The notes beneath the pieces were generated by a model. That model saw only the letters and a program-made list of their open reading frames with translations. It was not told the origin of the DNA and searched no databases. Position numbers and translations under genes: made by a program. From an uncultured Gammaproteobacteria bacterium (GTDB taxonomy: Bacteria > Pseudomonadota > Gammaproteobacteria > Arenicellales > UBA868): a stretch of DNA of 6,584 nt. The stretch is from assembly GCA_913051905.1 (NCBI GenBank), contig CAJXBY010000144.1:1-6584 (forward strand). The letters are read 5' to 3'. Positions 1 through 5,151 of the stretch are shown piece by piece. The first letter of the stretch is position 1; each line of letters opens with the position of its first letter.

Positions 1-39
1 GGCGGCATGGGCGCTGCCGGCCTGTTCGAGGTTCTATGA
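1..39 (+). CDS. 3'-end fragment of a thiolase (acetyl-CoA acyltransferase family)
   Basis: Only the last 12 codons lie in the window, reading GGMGAAGLFEVL followed by TGA at 37-39. The Gly-Gly-Met-Gly-Ala-Ala-Gly-Leu-Phe-Glu ending closely resembles the C-terminus of thiolases, where a CxGGGxG segment carries the second catalytic cysteine just upstream; that cysteine would lie outside the window. Thiolases cleave or form 3-ketoacyl-CoA in beta-oxidation or acetoacetyl-CoA metabolism. The stop codon overlaps the start region of the next gene, so the two are probably co-transcribed. The identification rests on a very short stretch, and another protein with a glycine-rich tail is possible. Confidence 0.6.
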   Translation, partial: GGMGAAGLFEVL

Positions 40-1013
40 TGAAAGCGCTTTACTGCCGTGCCTTCGGGCCGGAAACAGATCTGGCCCTTGAAAACGTGAA
101 TACGCCCATACCGGGTGCTGGAGAGATCCTGATAGATATCAAGGCCGCTGGGCTCAACTTTCCTGACCTTTTGTGTGTGCGTGGCCAATATCAGTTCAAA
201 CCCCCCTTGCCATTCGTGCCGGGCAGCGAAGGAGCGGGGGTCGTGACCGGGCTAGGGGACGAGGTCGAGGGGCTCGCGGTGGGCGATCGCGTGTGCTTCA
301 ACGGATTGACTGGAGCATTCGCCGAAAGTGTGGCCCTGCCGGCCGGCGCCGCGACGCGGATTCCGGATGCCATGGGTTTCGAGCAGGCGGCCGGTCTGAC
401 GATCGTCTACGGTACCTCCTATTACGCTCTGAAACAGCGAGCCGCTTTGAAGAGCGGTGACACCCTGCTCGTGCTCGGCGCTGCAGGTGGTGTGGGACTC
501 TCCGCCGTCGAACTGGGTGCGGCGATGGGTGCACGGGTAATCGCAGCGGCCAGTAGCGACGAGAAGCTCGATGTCGCCCGCGCTCACGGTGCGCAGGAAG
601 GCATCAACTACACCAGCGAGGACCTCAAGACGCGGATTAAAGAGTTGACCGGAGGCGCCGGTGCGAACGTGATCTATGATCCCGTCGGGGGTGATCTTGC
701 TGAAGCCGCCTTCCGCGGTGTGGCCTGGGACGGTTGCTACCTGGTTATTGGGTTTGCTGCCGGTCCCATTCCAAAGCTCCCGCTGAATCTTCCGCTGCTC
801 AAAGGTGCATCGGTTGTTGGCGTGTTCTGGGGGTCCTGGACGAAGCGAGAACCGGCTGCCCATGCTCAGAATATGCAGGAACTTTTTGATCTTTTTGAGA
901 AAGGTGCGATCGAGCCGCATGTGGCGGGAACCTACACGCTGGACCGGTTTCTCGAGGCCTTCGACGAGATCTCAGGGCGTAGAGTGATCGGTAAAGTCAT
1001 CCTGACACCATGA
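39..1013 (+). CDS. NADPH:quinone oxidoreductase family protein (zinc-less medium-chain dehydrogenase/reductase)
   Basis: This is a soluble MDR-superfamily reductase of about 324 residues, the usual length for quinone oxidoreductases. Numbering from the outer ATG at 36, the GroES-like N-terminal domain carries GLNFPDLL (39-46) and PFVPGSEGAG (59-68). The Rossmann domain has the dinucleotide loop AAGGVG (149-154), a basic/serine segment SSDEKL (173-178) compatible with NADPH, and YDPVGGD (214-220). The cysteine sets that bind zinc in alcohol dehydrogenases are absent. I prefer the second ATG at 39: GAGG at 28-31 is then 7 bases away rather than 4, and proteins of this family usually begin MKA. 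Either start overlaps the upstream thiolase stop, and its own stop overlaps the Rieske gene start as ATGA. In this context it could be a quinone reductase or an enoyl/crotonyl-CoA-type reductase; the substrate is not readable. Confidence 0.9.
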   Translation: MKALYCRAFGPETDLALENVNTPIPGAGEILIDIKAAGLNFPDLLCVRGQYQFKPPLPFVPGSEGAGVVTGLGDEVEGLAVGDRVCFNGLTGAFAESVALPAGAATRIPDAMGFEQAAGLTIVYGTSYYALKQRAALKSGDTLLVLGAAGGVGLSAVELGAAMGARVIAAASSDEKLDVARAHGAQEGINYTSEDLKTRIKELTGGAGANVIYDPVGGDLAEAAFRGVAWDGCYLVIGFAAGPIPKLPLNLPLLKGASVVGVFWGSWTKREPAAHAQNMQELFDLFEKGAIEPHVAGTYTLDRFLEAFDEISGRRVIGKVILTP

Positions 1014-2152
1014 CCGAGGGGCCGGGCCGCGGACTGCCCAACCGCTATTACGACAATCGCCCGGATTTTGTCGTCGAGCGACAGAAGATATTCGAGCCGA
1101 TGTGGGCTTGCGTCGGTTTTGCCTCGGACGTGCCAGAGCCAGGTGACGTGTGCCCGTTCGAGTTCATGGAACTGCCGCTGCTTTTGGTCCGCGACAACGG
1201 GGGCGAGTTGCGCGTTTTTCATAACGTCTGCCGTCATAGAGGACATGTCCTGGTGACAGAACGGGGACAGACTGGTCATTCACTCCGTTGCCCCTATCAC
1301 TCCTGGACCTATGCTCTGGATGGCACGCTGTTGCGCACACCACATATCGGTGGCAGCGGTGTGCACCACACTTCCGGGTTCGATCGGTCGAATCATCCGC
1401 TGGTAGCGGTTCGTTCAGCCACCTGGAACGACCTGGTGTTCATTAACCTCGATGGAGAGGCCGACGCTTTTGCCCGATTCATCGAGCCGCTGGAGAAGCG
1501 CTGGGCGGGCCTGTGGGGCACAACCGGACCCGGATCGCTACGCTACGCACCGGATTACAGTGCCATCAGCTTCGAGTTGGAGACCAACTGGAAGCTCGCC
1601 GTAGAAAACTATCTGGAGGCCTACCATCTGCCAACGGTACACCCTGATCTGAACAGCATCTCGCCGCTCACGGCACATGAAATATTTGTCACGGATCGTT
1701 TTGCCGGGCAGTTCTCTCACAGCTACAACCTTGAGATCGGAACCGGAGACCACTTGCCGGTATTTCCTGACTGGCCAGCCGAGTCTCTCGCTGAAGCGGA
1801 ATACCCCGTGCTGTTTCCGAACACGCTGCTGGGCTTGCAGGCTGATCATCTGTTCGTCATGGTTGTGATCCCACTGGCCTACGATCGTACCCGGGAAGAA
1901 ACCCGCCTTTATTGTGTCGGCGACAGCGCCCTGACTGAAAAACACCGGTTCCGGCGATCTGAGCAGCACGCCTTCTGGACCCGGGTCTTTCAGGAGGACG
2001 TCAGTGCAGTAACGGGCATGCAGAAGGGCCGGGCCTCACCCGCGTTTGATGGAGGCGTGCTGTCGCCCATCATGGACAGTGCGACTGCTGCGTTCCACCG
2101 CTGGGCCGCTGAGCGATTGGGCGTGTGCCTGACAGCAGAGCCGGGGCCCTGA
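1010..2152 (+). CDS. Rieske [2Fe-2S] non-heme iron oxygenase, catalytic alpha subunit (CntA/GbcA/choline-monooxygenase-like)
   Basis: At 380 residues this is a typical length for an alpha-type oxygenase subunit. The N-terminal Rieske domain shows CxH at C74/H76 and CxxH at C94/H97, the two Cys and two His ligands of the [2Fe-2S] cluster. The C-terminal domain shows E203-x2-H206-x4-H211 followed by D330 in QEDV, which fits the 2-His-1-carboxylate mononuclear iron site. A glutamate at 203 occupies the position that is aspartate in naphthalene dioxygenase and glutamate in carnitine oxygenase CntA. Such enzymes use O2 and NAD(P)H-derived electrons for hydroxylation or oxidative N-demethylation. 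The start ATG overlaps the previous stop as ATGA, and no strong SD is visible, which fits translational coupling. No ferredoxin or reductase gene lies nearby, so electrons must come from elsewhere. The family is certain; the substrate is unknown. Confidence 0.93.
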   Translation: MTEGPGRGLPNRYYDNRPDFVVERQKIFEPMWACVGFASDVPEPGDVCPFEFMELPLLLVRDNGGELRVFHNVCRHRGHVLVTERGQTGHSLRCPYHSWTYALDGTLLRTPHIGGSGVHHTSGFDRSNHPLVAVRSATWNDLVFINLDGEADAFARFIEPLEKRWAGLWGTTGPGSLRYAPDYSAISFELETNWKLAVENYLEAYHLPTVHPDLNSISPLTAHEIFVTDRFAGQFSHSYNLEIGTGDHLPVFPDWPAESLAEAEYPVLFPNTLLGLQADHLFVMVVIPLAYDRTREETRLYCVGDSALTEKHRFRRSEQHAFWTRVFQEDVSAVTGMQKGRASPAFDGGVLSPIMDSATAAFHRWAAERLGVCLTAEPGP

Positions 2153-2176
2153 TCTCTGGCAGAACTCTCCGGGACA

Positions 2177-2205
2177 TTGATGATCGGCTCAGATTGGTGT
2201 CCAAT
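2177..2205 (+). promoter_or_regulatory. possible sigma70-type promoter ahead of the small membrane protein gene
   Basis: TTGATG (2177-2182) and TCCAAT (2200-2205) are 17 bases apart, each matching 4 of 6 consensus positions. A transcript would begin near 2212, leaving a leader of about 40 bases before the ATG at 2251. The -10-like hexamer lies in a small palindrome, ATTGG-TGT-CCAAT (2193-2205), a possible but weak operator. This is read by eye only; the rest of 2153-2250 shows nothing else. Confidence 0.3.
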
Positions 2206-2250
2206 AAGACCGACCGAGATCGCCACCGTGACGGGACTTAAGGAGTTGCC

Positions 2251-2451
2251 ATGACCCTGTGGGTATTCATCTGGTATATCGTTTGGTTGCCGGGCTGGTT
2301 GTACTTCAGCACATTGTTTGTGCCAGCGGATCTTGTGGGTGGGCAGGTCTCGTTCGGCAGCGGCATTCAGCAGCACCTCCACTGGCATTGGCTGGGACTG
2401 CCGATTCTGTTTCTCGTGCCGCTGATTCTCCCCCGACCCAAGGGCAAGTGA
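2251..2451 (+). CDS. small two-helix membrane protein of unknown function, Trp- and His-rich
   Basis: I do not recognise this 66-residue protein. The start is well supported: AAGGAG at 2240-2245 sits 5 bases before the ATG. Residues 3-24 and about 47-61 are hydrophobic and probably form two membrane helices, with a polar glycine-rich linker (about 27-42) between them and a basic tail RPKGK. Four tryptophans fall exactly every fourth residue in helix 1 (W4, W8, W12, W16). The segment HLHWHW (42-47) places three histidines and two tryptophans at the entry to helix 2. The gene follows the Rieske gene by 98 bases and may be part of that transcript or have its own promoter. It ends directly against the stop of a convergent gene. 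A overlapping frame-2 reading (2259-2462) has no SD and looks like a shadow. Confidence 0.72.
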   Translation: MTLWVFIWYIVWLPGWLYFSTLFVPADLVGGQVSFGSGIQQHLHWHWLGLPILFLVPLILPRPKGK

Positions 2452-2841
2452 TCATCGGGTGATGTTCTTCCAGTAGGTATCCTTGGATGCGAGCCTGTCG
2501 TTACGGAAGGTGTAAATATCGATGGCCCGCACATCAAACGCTCCGCTATCGCGGAACGCGCCACTGGCTCTGTAGGTGACGAATACGCGCTGGTCGCACT
2601 GATATTCCCGCGACTCAGTAAACGCAATCGCCCTGGAAAGACGGCTGGCGCGCTCTGCGACTGCAGCGCAGGCGGCTTCTATCCCATGGATCACCCGGCC
2701 CTCGGGGCCGTCGGATCCCTCGTAATAGATCCAGACAAAATCATCGGTGACGTATTTCGCGGCCTCTGCGACATCATTGCTGTTGAACGCCCGGCTGAAG
2801 TCCGTCAGCTGTCCTGCAATCCCGGGGTTGATCCTGCTCAT
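2452..2841 (-). CDS. SnoaL-like / NTF2-like superfamily protein
   Basis: The 129-residue product has the size and pattern of a single NTF2-like (SnoaL, ketosteroid-isomerase-type) cone domain. An N-terminal helix (about 5-31) leads to YVTDDFVWIYY (30-40); a helix with IHGIEAACAAVAERA (51-65) follows, and the end is a sheet with the characteristic closing pattern of an IDIYTF strand and KDTYWKNI (120-127). Such domains form dimers with a deep pocket and serve as small-molecule isomerases, hydrolases, cyclases or ligand binders; many are uncharacterised. It lies 21 bases downstream of the DUF971 gene on the same strand, so the two are probably co-transcribed. The SD is weak, with only a CCCTTT-like stretch upstream, so translation may depend on coupling. 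Its stop abuts the stop of the membrane-protein gene. The fold assignment is fairly firm, the activity unknown. Confidence 0.82.
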   Translation of the reverse strand: MSRINPGIAGQLTDFSRAFNSNDVAEAAKYVTDDFVWIYYEGSDGPEGRVIHGIEAACAAVAERASRLSRAIAFTESREYQCDQRVFVTYRASGAFRDSGAFDVRAIDIYTFRNDRLASKDTYWKNITR

Positions 2842-2862
2842 GGTGACGCTAAAGGGCAGGGT

Positions 2863-3276
2863 TCAGTTCTTGGAAGGGGTCGGTTCGGTGACGGTCACCT
2901 TGATGCCGCCGTTGGCCAAGCGGCGGGAAAGACCTGCCTGACTCAGACGGGAAAGATAGTCCTGCCAATAGGTGTCGAAATTCGAGCCCAGTTCATACAA
3001 GGTTTCCCAGGAATAGATGCCGGTGTGGTGACCGTCGTCGAAGTGGAGGCGTACCGCATAGGCACCTTGCGGCTCCACCTGATCGATACCAACATTTTCC
3101 TTGCCATGCTGCAGGACTTCCTGTCCGGGCCCGTGACCCCGTACCTCTGCTGAGGGAGAAAATACCCGCAGGTATTCACAGGACAGGTCGAAGTGACTCC
3201 CGTCGTCGAAGTCGATCTCCAGCACACGGGACGCCTTGTGCAGAAGAATTTTTGTCGGGCGTGGGCGGCCGGGCAT
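2863..3276 (-). CDS. DUF971 protein (gamma-butyrobetaine hydroxylase-like N-terminal domain)
   Basis: The 137-residue product matches the stand-alone DUF971/GBBH-like_N family of proteobacteria. PTKILLHKASRVLEIDFDDG (7-26) starts the domain, followed by CEYLRVFSPSAEVRGHGPGQ (33-52) and the conserved FDDGHHTGIYSWETLYELG (79-97). In eukaryotic gamma-butyrobetaine hydroxylase this small domain binds zinc through three Cys and one His. Here only C33 and H83/H84-type residues are obvious, so a full zinc site is doubtful. No oxygenase catalytic domain follows: the protein ends with a variable polar tail (about 115-137). The ATG at 3276 has an AAAAGGAAA stretch (complement of 3285-3293) at good spacing. 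It is transcribed divergently from the gene at 3416 and probably heads a two-gene unit with the SnoaL-like gene. Family confident; function unknown. Confidence 0.9.
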   Translation of the reverse strand: MPGRPRPTKILLHKASRVLEIDFDDGSHFDLSCEYLRVFSPSAEVRGHGPGQEVLQHGKENVGIDQVEPQGAYAVRLHFDDGHHTGIYSWETLYELGSNFDTYWQDYLSRLSQAGLSRRLANGGIKVTVTEPTPSKN

Positions 3277-3302
3277 AGCGGAGATTTCCTTTTGATTTAC
3301 CG

Positions 3303-3331
3303 GTTAGCGGGATTGAAACCGATGGGTTCAA
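3303..3331 (-). promoter_or_regulatory. candidate promoter for the DUF971/SnoaL-like unit
   Basis: Reading the minus strand, TTGAAC (complement of 3326-3331) is followed after 17 bases by GCTAAC (complement of 3303-3308). The matches to consensus are 4/6 and 3/6. Initiation would fall near 3296, giving a leader of about 20 bases that contains the AAAAGGAAA SD. The -35-like box lies within the 21-base near-palindrome at 3312-3332, as would be expected of a repressible promoter. By-eye assignment. Confidence 0.3.
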
Positions 3332-3332
3332 T
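3312..3332. promoter_or_regulatory. 21-base near-palindrome, candidate operator in the divergent intergenic region
   Basis: ATTGAAACC-GAT-GGGTTCAAT has two 9-base arms with a single mismatch around a 3-base centre. It sits about 36 bases upstream of the DUF971 start and about 84 bases upstream of the ATG at 3416, and it overlaps the candidate DUF971 -35 box. A related half-site, GATTCGGAAACC, is present in the complement of 3341-3352. The size and spacing fit a dimeric repressor or activator site, but no regulator gene lies in the window. Confidence 0.4.
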
Positions 3333-3415
3333 GGTAGCGCGGTTTCCGAATCTCTGGTAGCACCCGGGGTCATTGCGTTAAGGTTTGGCCCTGCCCAAAT
3401 TACAGGAGATCGATG

Positions 3416-3727
3416 ATGACAGCGTACTTGATCGTGCGGGCCGTGGTGCCCGAGGCTGAACGTCAGAAGTTTGACGCGTGGTATCAGGATGTACACCTGC
3501 CTGAGGCTGTCGAGGCATTCAATGCGGTAAGTGCCTGGCGCGGCTGGAGCCACGATGACGCCGCGGTACATCTGGCGTTCTATGCCTTCAATTCACTTGC
3601 CGATGCACTCGCCGTTGCAGAGTCTGATGCGATGCAGTCAATGCGAGCCGATTTTGACCGCAACTGGGAGGACCGGGTGCCCAGAACCCGGGAAATCGTC
3701 GATGTTGCCCAGTCACTTCCTGCTTAG
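3416..3727 (+). CDS. small dimeric alpha/beta-barrel (ferredoxin-like) protein of unknown function
   Basis: The product is 103 residues, or 104 from the ATG at 3413. AGGAG at 3404-3408 is 7 bases from the ATG at 3416 but only 4 from that at 3413, so I prefer the inner start. Beta-strand AYLIVRAVV leads to a helix with FDAWYQDVHLPE (20-31), then a strand around AVHLAFYAF (51-59) and a helix SLADALAVAESDAM. This order, with a WYxxxHLPE signature, is characteristic of dimeric alpha/beta-barrel proteins such as EthD-, ABM- and stress-responsive-barrel families, which act as small oxygenases, isomerases or ligand binders. The histidine in HLPE is a common active-site residue in this fold. It starts the right-hand plus-strand block, 103 bases before the crotonase gene. 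No assignable reaction. Confidence 0.75.
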   Translation: MTAYLIVRAVVPEAERQKFDAWYQDVHLPEAVEAFNAVSAWRGWSHDDAAVHLAFYAFNSLADALAVAESDAMQSMRADFDRNWEDRVPRTREIVDVAQSLPA

Positions 3728-3757
3728 GTTAAGTGGTGTAATCGATGAATGGGAGAA

Positions 3758-3795
3758 CTTCGGTCAATCTATCCCTGACCGGTGAAGGTCAGGGA
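3758..3795 (+). promoter_or_regulatory. alternative hairpins in the leader of the crotonase gene
   Basis: TCCCTGACC (3772-3780) and GGTCAGGGA (3787-3795) form a perfect 9-bp stem with a 6-base loop. The same middle segment can instead pair upstream: CGGTCA (3761-3766) with TGACCG (3776-3781). The two structures exclude each other, as in attenuators or translational switches. No U-run follows either stem, so this is not an ordinary intrinsic terminator. The AGGGA at 3791-3795 that could serve the mini-ORF at 3800 lies inside the second stem. Structure is visible; regulation is inference. Confidence 0.35.
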
Positions 3796-3799
3796 CTCC

Positions 3800-3847
3800 A
3801 TGGCACAGACGGACGGCGGGAACTTTACGGATGACCGTCCGGATTGA
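3800..3847 (+). other. possible 15-codon leader mini-ORF overlapping the crotonase start
   Basis: ATG at 3800 opens 15 codons (MAQTDGGNFTDDRPD) that stop with TGA at 3845-3847, in another frame and overlapping the first codons of the crotonase gene at 3831. It has an SD-like AGGGA five bases upstream, whereas the crotonase ATG has only a weak GGCGGG nearby. This would permit coupled translation, but 15 codons can occur by chance. Confidence 0.2.
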
Positions 3848-4643
3848 AGACCATGGTGCGGTCAGAACGATCATCCACGAGCGCTACGAGGTGCGAAACG
3901 CGATGGATCCAGAAAGCGCCGAGGCGCTATATGCCGCGTTCAAAGAATTTGAAGACGATGCCGAGATGTCGGTGGCGGTGCTCTTTGGTGCCGGTGGCGC
4001 TTTCTGTGCCGGATGGGACCTCAAATACGCCGCGACATTGATGAACACACCAGATCCGATGGCGCCCTATGCCTATCCGGAAACCGGAGGTCATTCCCTC
4101 GTACCCCGTGGTCCGATGGGTCCGACCCGAATGAGACTGTCCAAACCCGTGATCGCTGCAATAGAGGGGCCGGCCGTTGCCGGAGGCATGGAGATCGCAC
4201 TGTGGTGTGACATCCGGGTGATGGCGAGTGATGCCTACATGGGTGTTTACTGCAGGCGTTGGGGGGTTCCCCTGGTGGATGGTGGAACCGTCCGATTGCC
4301 ACGTCTGATCGGTCACGGCCGAGCGCTGGACATCATTCTGACCGGGCGCAAAGTGACCGCGGAAGAGTGCCATCGGATCGGTCTCTGTGAACGTCTGGTC
4401 GCGCCAGGTCAGGCCAGACAGGAGGCCGAGGCATTGGCTGCGGAGATCGCGACGTTTCCACAGCTTTGCGTACGTGCCGACCGTGCATCGGTTTACGCCC
4501 AGCATGGCAGAAGCATTGAAGAGGGTATGCGCGGCGAGTTTGCCGGAGGGCAGTTGCCGTTGCAGGAGGAAGGGCTCGCCGGTGCGACGCGCTTCTCATC
4601 GGGTAGTGGCCGACATGGCGACTTTGACGATGGACCCAGTTGA
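3831..4643 (+). CDS. crotonase / enoyl-CoA hydratase-isomerase family protein
   Basis: This 270-residue protein has the length and motifs of a single-domain crotonase, an acyl-CoA-binding enzyme. The oxyanion-hole segments are present as GAFCAGWDLK (56-65) and GPAVAGGMEIAL (113-124). E121 aligns with Glu144 of rat mitochondrial enoyl-CoA hydratase. At the second catalytic position, Glu164 of the rat enzyme, the segment GVYCRRWGVPLVDGGTVRLP (138-157) has Cys141. Canonical syn-hydration may therefore be altered, and isomerase, hydrolase or lyase activity is possible. The CRRWGVPLxDGGTVRLPRLIG pattern appears to me to be characteristic of a recurring bacterial subgroup rather than a random mutation. 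The start is plausible from the N-terminus MTVRIEDHG, although the SD is weak. It probably acts with the 3-hydroxyacyl dehydrogenase downstream in a beta-oxidation-type step. Confidence 0.92.
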   Translation: MTVRIEDHGAVRTIIHERYEVRNAMDPESAEALYAAFKEFEDDAEMSVAVLFGAGGAFCAGWDLKYAATLMNTPDPMAPYAYPETGGHSLVPRGPMGPTRMRLSKPVIAAIEGPAVAGGMEIALWCDIRVMASDAYMGVYCRRWGVPLVDGGTVRLPRLIGHGRALDIILTGRKVTAEECHRIGLCERLVAPGQARQEAEALAAEIATFPQLCVRADRASVYAQHGRSIEEGMRGEFAGGQLPLQEEGLAGATRFSSGSGRHGDFDDGPS

Positions 4644-4700
4644 TCCAAGGCGCATTTCAGGCGGTAGGAATAGGGATCTTCACACGAAGGGAAGCGACCA

Positions 4701-5099
4701 GTGAATTCCGACGCTGAGCGACTGCTTGATGAACTGCCTGCCCGCATCGGCTTCGTGGGAACGGTTGATCAAGACGGGATGCCCCGGACCGTACCGGTCT
4801 GGTATCGATGGGACGGTGAGCACATTCACATTACGACCTCACCGGCCACCGGTTGGGCCAGCAATCTTGCCCGTGACGGGCGGGTGTCTTTTTGCGTGGC
4901 TGAGAACGCCGCCCCTTACCGGGCCACCCTGATTCAAGGACGGGCTTTCCTCGAGCCGGAAGACAGGGCCGAGGTGCAAAGAATTTTCGTCCGTTACTTG
5001 AGCCCACCGGATGCTGATCGTTACTATGCATCCATCAAGGACCGGCAGTTGACGATGCTGAGGTTGGTGCCGGAACGGGTGACCTTCCGTCAGAATTGA
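4701..5099 (+). CDS. pyridoxamine 5'-phosphate oxidase (PPOX)-family FMN/F420-binding split-barrel protein
   Basis: The GTG start at 4701 is supported by AAGGGA at 4687-4692, eight bases upstream, and by the N-terminus giving a full-length 132-residue family member. The order of a helix (3-12), IGFVGTVDQDGMPRTVPVWY (16-35), a strand HIHITTS (41-47), and KxxN-like NLARDGRVSFCV (55-66) followed by ATLIQGRAFL (75-84), is that of the single-domain flavin or F420 split barrel. Members of this superfamily range from true pyridoxamine phosphate oxidase to flavin reductases, heme-degrading or storage proteins, and F420-dependent reductases; this short type is usually annotated only by fold. It lies 57 bases after the crotonase gene, and nothing notable is visible in that gap. 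The cofactor cannot be decided from sequence alone. Confidence 0.83.
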   Translation: MNSDAERLLDELPARIGFVGTVDQDGMPRTVPVWYRWDGEHIHITTSPATGWASNLARDGRVSFCVAENAAPYRATLIQGRAFLEPEDRAEVQRIFVRYLSPPDADRYYASIKDRQLTMLRLVPERVTFRQN

Positions 5100-5128
5100 A
5101 GATAACAGATCTGGCTCATAGACCAGTC

Positions 5129-5151
5129 AAAGGAGTGAATACTCATGAGTA
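5129..5151 (+). promoter_or_regulatory. ribosome-binding site and start codon within a 12-base palindrome
   Basis: AAAGGAG (5129-5135) is a strong SD, 9 bases before the ATG at 5145. The start codon sits in TACTCATGAGTA (5140-5151), a perfect 12-base palindrome. GAGT of the SD side (5133-5136) can also pair with ACTC (5141-5144), which would partly hide the SD. The 45-base gap 5100-5144 shows no convincing promoter or terminator. Confidence 0.5.

Noticed and set aside
252..920. 222-codon open frame on the minus strand
   Set aside because: It lies fully opposite the well-supported quinone oxidoreductase gene, has no recognisable domain and low-complexity basic composition; it is a shadow of biased codon use.
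2686..3153. 155-codon plus-strand open frame
   Set aside because: It is opposite the SnoaL-like and DUF971 genes, both of which have clear family motifs on the minus strand.
3373..3401. TTGCGT...CAAATT as promoter for the gene at 3416
   Set aside because: Both boxes match only 3 of 6 consensus positions and the implied transcript would start at or past the SD.
3772..3795. intrinsic terminator at the 9-bp hairpin
   Set aside because: Neither strand has a U-run after the stem, so rho-independent termination is not supported.
3927..4505. 192-codon open frame on the minus strand
   Set aside because: Antisense to the crotonase gene with no family motifs and no convincing SD.
4500..4643. frameshift near the C-terminus of the crotonase
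   Set aside because: The reading frame continues with a family-like ending (GATRFSSGSGRHG) up to the stop, so no break is needed.
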